Below are positions 1 through 8,133 of a DNA stretch of 64,000 nucleotides, one piece after another. Source of the stretch: Megasphaera sp. AM44-1BH (GTDB taxonomy: Bacteria; Bacillota; Negativicutes; Veillonellales; Megasphaeraceae); assembly GCF_003467125.1 (NCBI RefSeq), contig NZ_QSFA01000015.1:1-64000 (forward strand), given 5' to 3'. Below the pieces are notes generated by a model. It made no database searches and was not told the DNA's origin. It saw only the letters and a program-made list of their open reading frames with translations. How positions within the stretch are numbered: position 1 is the stretch's first letter; every line of letters starts with the position of its first letter. The translations under genes were made by a program, and so were the position numbers.

Positions 1-1427
1 GCAATCTTGAGAGCTGCTTTCTTCTTCGCTTCCAGATTTGCCAGTTTGGAGTACATAACTTCCTGGGCCTGCGGGCTGCCGGCACCGTGCATGCTTTCTA
101 CCAGTGCCGTGCCTCCTGTCATGACTTCGATCAGACGGGCTACCCGCATGCGGTCTGCCGTCGATACGCCATCGACGCCTTTGAAGTATTTTTCTACGTA
201 TTTGCCGACTTCCAGGCTTTCCAAGTCTGCCTGGCTCGGAAGGGTTGCGATGAACCCGCCGGCAATATCCTGGGCCAGTCGGTCGATTTCATAGATATAC
301 CGCGTGACATTGTGCTTGCTTACGTTCGCCAGCAGCATGTTGACGAAATACTGGCCGCTCGGCAGCTGTACCCCTTCGGCCGAGCAGGCGATGGAGCACG
401 CATACAGTGTTTCCGTCAGATGAATCATTTCATTGATCTTCGATTTGATGTGGCTGGCCTTGGCATAGCCGTTCATATCGGCCATGGCTGCTGCCGCACC
501 GATGACGATATCCGATACGCCGCCCTTACAGCCGCCGTAGTTCTGGCGGTGGTAGCTGGCAAACCGTGTTACCAGCATGCCGGCAAAATCCGTTTCCCCG
601 CACATGAAGACCCGTTCCCACGGTACGAAGACATCATTCAGGACCGTCAGGCATTCACCGCCGACGATACCGTACTTGGCATTGCCCTGATCGATATCTC
701 CTTCCAGTTTACGGCCATCATTGCTCTGGCGCCCGAAGATGTGCAGTACCCCCGGTGCATCGACCGGCAGGGCACAGCAGACAGCATAGTCTTTATCTTC
801 CGGTTTCAGGCTCATGGTCGGCATGATCAGCATTTCATGGCTGTTGACCATCCCCGTCATATGGGCCTTGGCACCGCGGATGACGATGCCTTTGTCATTC
901 TTTTCGACGACGTGGACGAACAGATCCGGGTCGCTCTGCTGGCTCGGCCGTTTGCTGCGGTCGCCTTTCGGGTCGGTCATGGCACCGGCTACCATGAAGT
1001 CCGTATCCTGGATGTATTCGAGGAATTTCTTGAAGCGTTCATGATAGTGCGTGCCGTATTTCTGGTCCATTTCATAGGTCGTGCCATAGGTGGCGTTCAT
1101 GGCATCAAAGCCGACGCAGCGCTGATAGCACGTCCCAGTTTTAAGGGAGAGCATGCGCAGCATCTTGACTTTTTTGACCAGGTCTTCCACGCTCTGATGG
1201 ATGTGGGTGAACCGGTTGATTTTTTTGCCTGTCAAATGGGACGTAGCCGTCATCAGGTTTTCATATGCCGGGTCAAAGGCCAGGTCATACGTTACGGAAG
1301 CGGAATTGACATGGCCACGGATGAAGGGATGGTCCGGCAATTCTTTGGCCGGAATCTGTTTGCCCTGAAGGTATACGATGATATTGCGTTTCCGCAAGCT
1401 TTCTTTATATTCCTTACCTGTCATCAT
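1..1427 (-). CDS. abfD: 4-hydroxybutyryl-CoA dehydratase / vinylacetyl-CoA isomerase (3'-truncated by window edge)
   Basis: This radical-type dehydratase converts 4-hydroxybutyryl-CoA to crotonyl-CoA using a [4Fe-4S] cluster and FAD. I translated the minus strand directly; about 475 codons are present and the stop lies beyond base 1. The cluster ligands known from the Clostridium aminobutyricum enzyme (C99, C103, H292, C299) are matched one residue later: Cys100 and Cys104 in TCYQRC, His293 and Cys300 in YHRQNYGGC. The C-terminal region carries the family SMHGAGSPQAQ motif. The known family length is about 490 residues, so only a few are missing. Two ATGs are adjacent (1427 and 1424); AAAGGAG stands 11 bases before the first. 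It follows the aldolase on the same strand with a weak hairpin in the 95-base gap, so co-transcription is possible. The long plus-strand ORF over this gene is a shadow. Confidence 0.93.
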   Translation of the reverse strand, partial: MMTGKEYKESLRKRNIIVYLQGKQIPAKELPDHPFIRGHVNSASVTYDLAFDPAYENLMTATSHLTGKKINRFTHIHQSVEDLVKKVKMLRMLSLKTGTCYQRCVGFDAMNATYGTTYEMDQKYGTHYHERFKKFLEYIQDTDFMVAGAMTDPKGDRSKRPSQQSDPDLFVHVVEKNDKGIVIRGAKAHMTGMVNSHEMLIMPTMSLKPEDKDYAVCCALPVDAPGVLHIFGRQSNDGRKLEGDIDQGNAKYGIVGGECLTVLNDVFVPWERVFMCGETDFAGMLVTRFASYHRQNYGGCKGGVSDIVIGAAAAMADMNGYAKASHIKSKINEMIHLTETLYACSIACSAEGVQLPSGQYFVNMLLANVSKHNVTRYIYEIDRLAQDIAGGFIATLPSQADLESLEVGKYVEKYFKGVDGVSTADRMRVARLIEVMTGGTALVESMHGAGSPQAQEVMYSKLANLEAKKKAALKI

Positions 1428-1474
1428 AGGTGAATCGACTCCTTTAATGTGCTAAATTTCACAAAGTTTACGAT

Positions 1475-1505
1475 AAAGAAAAGCACATATCAGTGCCTTT
1501 CTTTA
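1475..1505 (-). terminator. Hairpin between aldolase and abfD
   Basis: On the minus strand the arms TAAAGAAAGGCAC and GTGCTTTTCTTTA pair around a 6-base loop. The second arm is T-rich but no separate U-tract follows. It could be a weak terminator or processing site that lowers abfD expression relative to the upstream genes. Confidence 0.4.
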
Positions 1506-1522
1506 CCGCACGTTTTAACTAA

Positions 1523-2284
1523 TCAGCCTTTAGCAAATCCATCAGCTGCTTCTTTGAAGCGTTCATAGAGCTGTCCAATATCGGAAGAGAAGGAAACATA
1601 CTGAACGCCGCGGTTTTTCCATTCTACAGCCGTTGCCACATCATCGCAGAAGAACCCGACGGCTACACCGACTTCCTTAGCCTGACGCATAATTTCTTCC
1701 ATCTGTGCAATGACTTTCGGATGATTGACCTGTCCCGGAATCCCCAGAGAAGCAGATAAATCATAGGGGCCGACAAACAGTACATCAAAGCCTTTGACTT
1801 TCAGAATATCGGGCAGAGCCTGTACGCCATCCTGACCTTCAACCTGAAGGATGACAGCCGTTTCGTCATTCGCTTTACCAAAGAAATCCGCTTTGTCAAT
1901 AGAACCATATTTACCAGCACGGACATACCGGTTGCAGCCACGGCTTCCTTCCGGCGCAAATTTGGCAGCACTGACAGCGATTTCAGCCGCTTCTTTGGAT
2001 CCAATGTTCGGAATCTGCACGCCATCGGCACCGAGATCCAATGCCTTGTCAATGAGTTCCGGATTGCCTTCATATACGCGGACAATCGAGGGAATGCCAG
2101 CGAGTTTGCAGGCGCGGATCATATCCAGTGTCCCTTCAACGGGAATTTCACCGTGTTCGTTATCAATGATGCAGAAGTCAAAGCCAGCCATACCGGCTAC
2201 TTCTACAACAGCAGGATAGTTCATGTTGATAAAAGGCCCAAAGAGCTTTTCACCATTTTTTAAACGTTCTTTGAATTTGCTCAT
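1523..2284 (-). CDS. HpcH/HpaI-family aldolase (sugar-acid or 4-hydroxy-2-oxo acid aldolase)
   Basis: A 253-residue class II, metal-dependent aldolase of the HpcH/HpaI family, which splits 2-keto-3-deoxy acids such as 2-keto-3-deoxyglucarate or 4-hydroxy-2-oxoheptanedioate to pyruvate plus an aldehyde. The family pattern is clear: a DNEHG motif near residue 41, a metal-ligand region VEGQDG near 150, and GPYDLSASLGIPGQ near 175. The ATG at 2284 has an AGGAGGAG site upstream. It lies downstream of the two UxaA-type dehydratase genes, so its likely substrate is the 2-keto-3-deoxy acid they make. A clear paralogue lies at 50331-51092, next to an unrelated dehydratase. The exact substrate cannot be read from sequence. 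Confidence 0.88.
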   Translation of the reverse strand: MSKFKERLKNGEKLFGPFINMNYPAVVEVAGMAGFDFCIIDNEHGEIPVEGTLDMIRACKLAGIPSIVRVYEGNPELIDKALDLGADGVQIPNIGSKEAAEIAVSAAKFAPEGSRGCNRYVRAGKYGSIDKADFFGKANDETAVILQVEGQDGVQALPDILKVKGFDVLFVGPYDLSASLGIPGQVNHPKVIAQMEEIMRQAKEVGVAVGFFCDDVATAVEWKNRGVQYVSFSSDIGQLYERFKEAADGFAKG

Positions 2285-2327
2285 GCGACAAAACTCCTCC
2301 TGGGAACATAAAATTTAGGATTTTAAC

Positions 2328-2366
2328 GCATACAGGCGTACTGCCAAAGCCGCTGCGCCTGTATGC
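2328..2366. terminator. Intra-operon hairpin downstream of the large dehydratase subunit
   Basis: GCATACAGGCG and CGCCTGTATGC form a perfect 11-bp inverted repeat with a 17-base loop. No strong U-tract follows on the minus strand. It is more likely an mRNA stability or partial-termination element than a full stop, because the aldolase gene follows with its own ribosome site. Confidence 0.45.
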
Positions 2367-2374
2367 CATAACGA

Positions 2375-3535
2375 TTAAACGTAGTTGCAGACACGGGCAA
2401 TGGCCATTTCTGTATAGCCCAGAGATTCTGCTTTGGACTGTTTGCCATTGACGACTTCCATAGTCATAGCCAGGAGTTCATCGCCCTGTTCACCCATGGT
2501 CTTTTTGCCATAGATAACCGGGCTGGCATCGTAGTCGATATTGTCTTCCATTTTCTGGAATGTCAGTTTATTGCCTGTAATCTTGATGACCGGTACGAGA
2601 GGATTGCCTGTCGGTGTGCCACGGCCCGTAGAGAATACGACTACCTGGCAGCCGCCAGCTACCATGCCGGCTACAGAAGAGGGGTCATTCCCCGGAGTAT
2701 CCATGATGACGAGGCCTGTCGTATCGATTTGTTTGCCATAGTCATATACGGCCTGAATCGTACGATGGCCGCCTTTATGGATGCAACCCAGGGATTTTTC
2801 TTCCAGCGTCGTCAGACCACCGGCTTTATTGCCCGGGCTCGGATTGCCTTCGCGTACTTCTTCGCCGACAAGCTGCAGGGCATGTTCATAACGATGTACG
2901 ATGCCGAGAATCTGTTCTTTTACTTTTTCATCTTTACCACGGCGGGCGAGGATATGTTCAGCACCGATGAATTCCGTCGTTTCGCTCAGGATAGACGTAG
3001 CACCGAGGTCTACGAGACGGTCGCTCAGTTCACCGATGGTCGGATTGGCAGCCAGGCCCGATGTCGGGTCGGAACCACCGCATTCTGTGCCGACGATGAG
3101 TTTGCTCATATCGCATTCTTCACGGCGCATCATGCTGGCTTCCTGTACCATTTCCTTGGCATAGCGGACGGCTTTATCGATGGCTTTCAGCGTGCCGCCT
3201 TCTTCCTGGATGATGACCTGTTTGAGCGGTTTATTCGTCCGTTCCTGGATAGCTTTTACTACCAGGTCCATCTGACAGTTTTCGCAGCCCAGAGAAACGA
3301 CAACTGTACCGTATACGTTCGGGTTGGCAGCATAGCCGGCTTCTACGTCCATAGTGAACTGCTGATCAGGCGGTACCTGGGAACAGCCATTCTGGTTGTT
3401 GAACGTAACGGCGCCATTGACCTGGGAGGCAACGATCCGGGTCGTATCAGAAGCACAGACACTGGCCGGCAGAATTAATACATAGTTACGGATACCTACG
3501 CGTCCATCGGGACGTTTATAACCCCAAAATTTCAT
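2375..3535 (-). CDS. UxaA-family dehydratase, large (C-terminal) subunit
   Basis: A 386-residue protein matching the catalytic C-terminal part of the UxaA/GarD family (altronate, galactarate or sulfolactate (lyase) type enzymes). It starts MKFWGYKRPDGRVGIRNYV, typical of the large half, and carries Cys-containing motifs NGCSQ, GCENCQ and GTECGGSD that in the family are linked to metal or cluster binding and the active site. Start ATG at 3535 follows GAGGAGG. It sits 15 bases after the small-subunit gene, so the two are certainly co-transcribed. The family usually dehydrates aldonic or aldaric acids to 2-keto-3-deoxy acids, consistent with the aldolase downstream. Split-subunit members include sulfolactate sulfo-lyase, so substrate remains open. 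Confidence 0.85.
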   Translation of the reverse strand: MKFWGYKRPDGRVGIRNYVLILPASVCASDTTRIVASQVNGAVTFNNQNGCSQVPPDQQFTMDVEAGYAANPNVYGTVVVSLGCENCQMDLVVKAIQERTNKPLKQVIIQEEGGTLKAIDKAVRYAKEMVQEASMMRREECDMSKLIVGTECGGSDPTSGLAANPTIGELSDRLVDLGATSILSETTEFIGAEHILARRGKDEKVKEQILGIVHRYEHALQLVGEEVREGNPSPGNKAGGLTTLEEKSLGCIHKGGHRTIQAVYDYGKQIDTTGLVIMDTPGNDPSSVAGMVAGGCQVVVFSTGRGTPTGNPLVPVIKITGNKLTFQKMEDNIDYDASPVIYGKKTMGEQGDELLAMTMEVVNGKQSKAESLGYTEMAIARVCNYV

Positions 3536-3550
3536 TATGATTTCCTCCTC

Positions 3551-3835
3551 TTAGCCCAAATTTTCACGGACTGATTTGACATTATGTTCATGTACATGTT
3601 CGCCTTGTTTGATATCCCGTGCGGCATGGCCGATATGTTCACCATATTTAACGATAGGTGCATCAGCAGGAATATCTTTGATGGCGATTTTGTGATAAAT
3701 CTGGACATCTTCGACGGCAGTAAACGAAATGGTCTTCTTATTTTTATCAACATAAGAAACCGTATCGCCTTTCTTTACCGGTTCGATGACGACAGCAACG
3801 TTGTCTTTTTCATCGATAATCATTGCATTAATCAT
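3551..3835 (-). CDS. UxaA-family dehydratase, small (SAF-domain) subunit
   Basis: A 94-residue protein corresponding to the N-terminal SAF-like domain of UxaA/GarD enzymes, here as a separate chain. Visible features are the opening INAMIIDEKDNVAVV, the IYHKIAIKDIPADAPIVKYG core and the ending GEHVHEHNVKS, all typical of the small subunit. Start ATG at 3835 has GGGAGG ten bases upstream. It is the first gene of the dehydratase-aldolase operon, behind the promoter at 3984-4012. Partner of the gene at 2375-3535. Confidence 0.85.
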   Translation of the reverse strand: MINAMIIDEKDNVAVVIEPVKKGDTVSYVDKNKKTISFTAVEDVQIYHKIAIKDIPADAPIVKYGEHIGHAARDIKQGEHVHEHNVKSVRENLG

Positions 3836-3918
3836 GAAAATGAAACCTCCCTTTGTGGTTCAAAAATATATCATACAAGCAGGACAACCACTACAGACCA
3901 GACTTCATAGTACGCCGT

Positions 3919-3979
3919 CCTGTTTGTATATAAGACCTGTTTGTATATAAGACCTGTTGTGTATATACGTCCTGTATAT
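3919..3979. repeat. Tandem direct repeats in the leader of the dehydratase operon
   Basis: Two identical 17-bp units (3919-3935 and 3936-3952, containing CCTGTTTGTATATAAGA) are followed by a degenerate 18-bp unit (3953-3970) and a partial one from 3971. They lie just downstream of the -10 element of the operon promoter on the minus strand. The phased, AT-rich TTGTATAT cores look like multiple binding sites for a regulator. Four units are too few and have no spacers, so this is not CRISPR. Confidence 0.7.
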
Positions 3980-3983
3980 TCTC

Positions 3984-4016
3984 ATTATAGAATTGCAATG
4001 GTAAAATGTCAATTCT
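3984..4016 (-). promoter_or_regulatory. Consensus promoter with overlapping inverted repeat, dehydratase-aldolase operon
   Basis: On the minus strand TTGACA (4012-4007) and TATAAT (3989-3984) are separated by exactly 17 bases, a perfect sigma-70 type promoter. A 7-bp inverted repeat, AGAATTG at 3989-3995 and CAATTCT at 4010-4016, spans from the -10 edge to the -35. A repressor bound there would block RNA polymerase. A promoter this strong needs repression, which the operator and the direct repeats downstream would provide. The regulator is not in the neighbourhood. Confidence 0.85.
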
Positions 4017-4082
4017 AAGTTGGTATTACGACGTGCCAAAAAAGAATAGGTCAGGACCCATCACGGCCTTCTGTTTATAGCC

Positions 4083-5696
4083 TTACCATGCCGCCACCGT
4101 ACCATCTGCCCGCGGTTCTGTCGCACCGGAAAGAACGCCCTGTTCATTGCGCCAGATAATCTGTCCCCGGCCATAGGGAATGGGATCCGCCTTTACCACT
4201 ACATCATGACCTTTACGGCGTAATCCTTCTACAATGGCTTTCGGCACACCGGCTTCTACTTCGATGCGTTTGCCACCTACCCACTGCCAGCGCGGCGCAT
4301 CGAGAGCCGCCTGGGGATTCAGGTGGAAATCGATGGTATTCATCAGTACCTGGAACTGTCCCTGGGGCTGCATAAAAGCTCCCATGACGCCGAAAGGACC
4401 AATAGCCTGTCCATTCCGGGACAGAAAACCGGGAATAATCGTATGATAGGATTTTTTCCGCGGCCCGACACAATTATCACTACGTGGATCCATACTGAAA
4501 TTATTGCCACGGTCGCTGAGTGCCACACCGTATCCAGGGATGACAATACCTGAGCCAAATCCCGTATAATTACTTTGGATATACGATACCATATTGCCTT
4601 CGCCATCAGCCGAACAAAGATAGACCGTCCCGCCATTATTGGGGCTGACCGGCCTGGGCATCAATGCCATATCCCCGATTTCAGACCGCCGCCGTGCCGC
4701 ATAGGATTCAGAAAGCCAGTCTTCGACAGAAGTCCGCATAAAGCGGGGATCGGCTATGTATTCACGGCCGTCAACAAAGGCCAGCTTCATCGATTCAATC
4801 TGGCGATGGAACGTTTCAACCGTATCCCGTCCGGCAAAGGAAAAACCGCTGGCAATATTCAGCGCCATGAGCACGACCAGGCCATGCCCATTGGGCGGAA
4901 TTTCCCAGACATCATAACCCCTGTAATTCGTATGAATCGGCTGGACCCATTGAGGACTGTAATCCATCAGATCTTCTTTGCGCAGGTACCCGCCAGTCTT
5001 TTTCGACCAGTCATCTATGGCTGCGGCAATCTCTCCTTCATATAAATCACGGCACCGGCTTTTTGCCAGCAGGCGCAGCGACCGTGCCTGCTGTGGCAGC
5101 CGCAGGATATCCCCAGCAGCGGGAATGACATCACCGGCATAAAAGGTATCGAACAATCCCTTGAAAGCTGGTTCATGACGGTACGGAGCAAAGCTTTCAT
5201 ACCCTTCTTTCAGCATGACCGCCAGATTAGGCATGACAGCATAGCCGTCCTCTGCATAGGAAATGGCCGGTTTGAACAGTTCTTCAAAGGGCAGCCGGCC
5301 AAAGCGGCTATGTATTTCTGCCCATGCCGCGGGCGCCCCCGGTACCATGACCGGTGTCCAGCCGCGGAGGGGGACCTCCGTCATCCCCTTTTCATGCAGC
5401 ACTTCCCAGGTCAGTTTCTGCGGAGACCAGCCACTGCCATTGAAGCCATACAGGTTCCCCTTCATCCATATGAGCGCAAAGGCATCGCTTCCCAGGCCAT
5501 TGCTGGTCGGTTCCAGTACGGTCAGCGCTATAGCCGTCGCCAGCGCCGCATCGACGGCATTGCCGCCCATCTTCAGCATATCCAGGCCTGCCTGTGCCGC
5601 CAGTGTCTGTGACGTACAGACCATGCCACGGCGGGCATAGATGACTTCCCGTCGCGAAGGGTACGGATATACCTGACTGTCCCACATTCTTTCCAT
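4083..5696 (-). CDS. Gamma-glutamyltransferase-family Ntn hydrolase (YwrD-like, no signal peptide)
   Basis: The protein matches the gamma-glutamyltransferase fold that self-cleaves to expose an N-terminal threonine. N-terminal motifs GGNAVDAALA and LEPTSNGLGSDAF are conserved, and the candidate nucleophile is about Thr357 in NNGGTVYL. The longest ORF starts at 5786, but the ATG at 5696 (MERMW) has AGGAAAGG about ten bases upstream, giving 537 residues. With this start there is no signal peptide, unlike secreted GGTs, which favours a cytoplasmic YwrD/oxamate-amidohydrolase-like role. It is monocistronic: about 250 bases separate it from the dehydratase operon and the lipid kinase is divergent. 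The substrate is unknown; a gamma-glutamyl or related amide bond is likely. Confidence 0.85.
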   Translation of the reverse strand: MERMWDSQVYPYPSRREVIYARRGMVCTSQTLAAQAGLDMLKMGGNAVDAALATAIALTVLEPTSNGLGSDAFALIWMKGNLYGFNGSGWSPQKLTWEVLHEKGMTEVPLRGWTPVMVPGAPAAWAEIHSRFGRLPFEELFKPAISYAEDGYAVMPNLAVMLKEGYESFAPYRHEPAFKGLFDTFYAGDVIPAAGDILRLPQQARSLRLLAKSRCRDLYEGEIAAAIDDWSKKTGGYLRKEDLMDYSPQWVQPIHTNYRGYDVWEIPPNGHGLVVLMALNIASGFSFAGRDTVETFHRQIESMKLAFVDGREYIADPRFMRTSVEDWLSESYAARRRSEIGDMALMPRPVSPNNGGTVYLCSADGEGNMVSYIQSNYTGFGSGIVIPGYGVALSDRGNNFSMDPRSDNCVGPRKKSYHTIIPGFLSRNGQAIGPFGVMGAFMQPQGQFQVLMNTIDFHLNPQAALDAPRWQWVGGKRIEVEAGVPKAIVEGLRRKGHDVVVKADPIPYGRGQIIWRNEQGVLSGATEPRADGTVAAW

Positions 5697-5909
5697 ATCA
5701 ACACGTCCTTTCCTTATACCTACGATTATCATATCACATTCCTTCCTACGGGTCAGTAAAACCAGACTGCTTTTTGTATAGAACAAGTAAAATTCCGCTC
5801 TAAAAAAACTTCCCCGGCTCTTCCCGAAAAACCGTTTTCTGTCTATAATAATGTATATGTAACTTTCTGCGACAGATCTGTCTGTCCTGCTGTAAAAGGA
5901 GGAATCACC

Positions 5910-6848
5910 GTGAGTCGGTGTTTGTTAATCGTCAATCCGACAGCCGGCCGTGAACGGGCCAAGTATTTTAAAGAACCGCTAAAAAAACAACTGGATACCA
6001 TGTACGATGAGGTAGAAATGCGTATCACGACAGGTCCCGGCGATGCGACAGACTGGGCCCGCGAAGCCTCCCTGACCAAATTTGATGCTGTCTTCTGCAT
6101 GGGCGGCGACGGCACGCTGAATGAAACCGTCAACGGGCTGGCCCTCGCCGGACGAAGCAGTATTACCTTCGGATTTATTCCGCTGGGTACGGTCAATGAC
6201 CTGGGACGGGCCCTTTCCATGCCGCTGCATCCGGAAGCAGCCATCGCCGGACTCAAAGATGCCCATATCCAGCGCGTAGATATCGCCCGGGCCAATGACC
6301 GTTATTTTGTCAACACCATTGCCGCAGGGTTCATGCCCGAAGCAGTCAGTCACGTATCAATCGAACAAAAAACACGGCTGGGCCCCCTTGCCTATTTCCT
6401 GACCGGTCTGAAAGCCCTGCAAAATCACGAAACCTATCTGTTTAAGATAGAAAACGATGAAGGAGTCTACATCCACCGCTCTCCGCTCATTGTCATCATG
6501 CTGACCAATTCCGTCGGGAGTTTTCGCAATCTCGCACCAGCCGCCCAGGTGGATGATGGCAAGCTCTGGGTCGGTGTCTTTAAAGATTGCAGCTATCTCG
6601 ATATGATCAAGGCCATACCGGAATTTCTCGCCGGTTCGCCCCTGAGTTCGGAATATATGAGTCTTTCTACGACGACGCACCTGAAAATAACGCTCATTGA
6701 TGGCTCACTTACAACCAATATGGATGGAGATAAAGGGCCTGACTTTCCGCTGGAACTGGAAATCATACCGTCCTTCCTGAATGTCTGTGTTCCGGCAGCG
6801 CCCCCTTCCAGCCTGCCACTGGTCCATCTGCTGCCCCACAAAGGATGA
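5910..6848 (+). CDS. Diacylglycerol/lipid kinase family protein (YegS/DgkB type)
   Basis: A 312-residue kinase of the diacylglycerol kinase catalytic family. The N-terminus reads LLIVNPTAGR, a family hallmark, followed by the nucleotide-binding MGGDGTLNE near residue 70 and PLGTVNDLGRAL near 95. It probably phosphorylates diacylglycerol or a related lipid on the inner membrane face, feeding phosphatidic acid back to phospholipid synthesis. The start is GTG at 5910, set by AAAAGGAGG seven bases upstream. It is divergent from the GGT-like gene and convergent with the rpsR operon, with two strong hairpins between them. Confidence 0.88.
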   Translation: MSRCLLIVNPTAGRERAKYFKEPLKKQLDTMYDEVEMRITTGPGDATDWAREASLTKFDAVFCMGGDGTLNETVNGLALAGRSSITFGFIPLGTVNDLGRALSMPLHPEAAIAGLKDAHIQRVDIARANDRYFVNTIAAGFMPEAVSHVSIEQKTRLGPLAYFLTGLKALQNHETYLFKIENDEGVYIHRSPLIVIMLTNSVGSFRNLAPAAQVDDGKLWVGVFKDCSYLDMIKAIPEFLAGSPLSSEYMSLSTTTHLKITLIDGSLTTNMDGDKGPDFPLELEIIPSFLNVCVPAAPPSSLPLVHLLPHKG

Positions 6849-6861
6849 AAAACACAAAAAA

Positions 6862-6908
6862 CGGGGCCGCATCTCATCTGGTCTCTGCCAGAGAGATGCG
6901 GCCCCGTG
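6862..6908 (+). terminator. Hairpin after lipid kinase gene
   Basis: ACGGGGCCGCATCTC and GAGATGCGGCCCCGT form a perfect 15-bp stem. There is no U-tract immediately after it, but a second hairpin follows at once, so the pair probably ends transcription from both sides. Confidence 0.7.
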
Positions 6909-6974
6909 ACAATAGAAAAGAGGATGTAACAAACAGGTTTTACAGCCCCTTTGTTACATCCTCTTTTTATTGTC
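6909..6974. terminator. Bidirectional hairpin terminator between lipid kinase and rpsR
   Basis: GACAATAGAAAAGAGGATG pairs with the complementary sequence ending at 6974 (CATCCTCTTTTTATTGTC region). The stem is A/T-rich at its base, giving U-tracts in both directions. It directly follows the rpsR stop at 6978. Confidence 0.75.
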
Positions 6975-6977
6975 AGA

Positions 6978-7208
6978 TTAGTCTGCCGTATACGGAAGCA
7001 GAGCGATAGCTCTGGCCCGTTTGATAGCAACCGTCAGTTTGCGCTGATGTTTAGCGCAAACGCCGGAGATACGGCGCGGCAGGATTTTGCCACGTTCGGT
7101 CGTAAAACGGCGGAGTTTTGCAACGTCTTTGTAATCGATCTGTTCAGCATGATCGACGCAGAAGCTGCATACTTTTCTTCTCGGTTTTCTCGAGCGATCT
7201 CTTCTCAT
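6978..7208 (-). CDS. rpsR: 30S ribosomal protein S18
   Basis: A 76-residue S18 protein of the small ribosomal subunit, which binds with S6 in the platform. It contains the typical [15 protein letters not shown] segment, with a Cys pair of the zinc-binding type, and [16 protein letters not shown]. It is the last gene of rpsF-ssb-rpsR, the usual bacterial order, and lies 45 bases after ssb. Confidence 0.98.
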   Translation of the reverse strand: MRRDRSRKPRRKVCSFCVDHAEQIDYKDVAKLRRFTTERGKILPRRISGVCAKHQRKLTVAIKRARAIALLPYTAD

Positions 7209-7253
7209 TATATATCCTCCCTTTAAAACATAATTAAGGGATGTGTTTGACTA

Positions 7254-7715
7254 TTAGAATGGGATTTCTTCATCAGATGTGCTGGAACCCATGCTGTCAA
7301 AGCTGGTCCCCGGAGCAGCCGGTTTGGGCTGCGGTGCGCTCTGCGGCGCTGCACTGCCATAGGAAGAAGATGCTGCGCCATTCTGGCGTTCTGATCCCAT
7401 TGTCTGTGCCACAAAATTAGCTACGACTTCCGTTCTGTATCGTTTCTGGCCGTCCTGCGTTTCATAGGAACGCGTGTTGAAACGGCCTTCTACAAAGACA
7501 CGGCTGCCTTTAGCCAGGTTGTTACCACAGGTTTCTGCCAAATTACCCCAAGCAACACAAGGAACAAAATCAGTGAATTCCCGTGGTTCCGTAGCTCCGT
7601 ATGGAATATACGTGGTCGTGCAGGCTACGGTAAACATAGCGACAGCCTTGCCAGTCTTCGTAAAACGGATTTCAGGGTCACGAGCCAAATTGCCTAACAA
7701 CTGTACTGAATTCAT
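7254..7715 (-). CDS. ssb: Single-stranded DNA-binding protein
   Basis: The protein has an N-terminal OB fold (MNSVQLLGNLARDPEIR, then FVEGRFNTRSYE), a Gln/Pro/Ala/Ser-rich linker, and the acidic C-terminal tip DEEIPF that recruits repair and replication partners. The longer reading from 7742 would start inside rpsF. The ATG at 7715 follows GGAGG and gives the canonical start, about 153 residues. It lies between rpsF and rpsR and is co-transcribed with them. Confidence 0.97.
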   Translation of the reverse strand: MNSVQLLGNLARDPEIRFTKTGKAVAMFTVACTTTYIPYGATEPREFTDFVPCVAWGNLAETCGNNLAKGSRVFVEGRFNTRSYETQDGQKRYRTEVVANFVAQTMGSERQNGAASSSYGSAAPQSAPQPKPAAPGTSFDSMGSSTSDEEIPF

Positions 7716-7731
7716 ACCTTTGCGCCTCCGG

Positions 7732-8016
7732 TTATTCGTCAATCTTGACGATCAAGTGTTTCAGGATGTCGTCCTGGATTTTCATAACACGGTCGATTTC
7801 TTTGATAACTGCAGGATCAGCTTCAAAGTTAATCAGTACGTAGTTACCGTCAGCCTGTTTTTTGACAGGGTATGCCAGGTGGCGTTTGCCCCAACGATCA
7901 ACCTTTTCGACATTGCCGCCATTTTTCTTGATCAGATTGGAAACAAATTCAGCAATCGGATCTACTTCAGCGTCTTCCAGCGGCTTTGCGATAAACATGA
8001 CTTCGTACTTATTCAC
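7732..8016 (-). CDS. rpsF: 30S ribosomal protein S6
   Basis: A 94-residue S6 protein (NKYEVMFIAKP at the start, RWGKRHLAYPVKKQADGNYVL in the middle). The start codon is GTG at 8016 with GAGGAGGTGA upstream. First gene of the rpsF-ssb-rpsR operon. The about 75-base leader contains two small hairpins, which may take part in the S6:S18 autoregulation known from other bacteria, though I could not recognise the conserved CCG-bulge motif with confidence. Confidence 0.97.
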   Translation of the reverse strand: MNKYEVMFIAKPLEDAEVDPIAEFVSNLIKKNGGNVEKVDRWGKRHLAYPVKKQADGNYVLINFEADPAVIKEIDRVMKIQDDILKHLIVKIDE

Positions 8017-8092
8017 GAAATCACCTCCTCTTCTGGACTATGGCCCTTCATTTCAAAAGGGCAAGGGTAGCTTGAAGCAATCAAGCTTTATT

Positions 8093-8121
8093 ATTATATC
8101 ACAGCTTTCCGGCCATAGCAA
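8093..8121 (-). promoter_or_regulatory. Promoter of rpsF-ssb-rpsR
   Basis: Minus-strand TTGCTA (8121-8116) and TATAAT (8098-8093) are spaced by 17 bases, with a TG one base upstream of the -10. It lies about 75 bases before the rpsF start. Confidence 0.7.
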
Positions 8122-8133
8122 GGAGAAAAGAAA

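Noticed and set aside
87..1433. 448-codon plus-strand ORF at the left end
   Set aside because: Shadow of abfD, which was translated on the minus strand and has all four cluster ligands.
3919..3979. Possible CRISPR-like direct repeats
   Set aside because: Units are contiguous with no spacers, AT-rich and only about four; they fit operator repeats.
8017..8092. S6:S18 autoregulatory RNA in the rpsF leader
   Set aside because: Two small hairpins exist but I could not identify the conserved CCG bulge; left as a note only.
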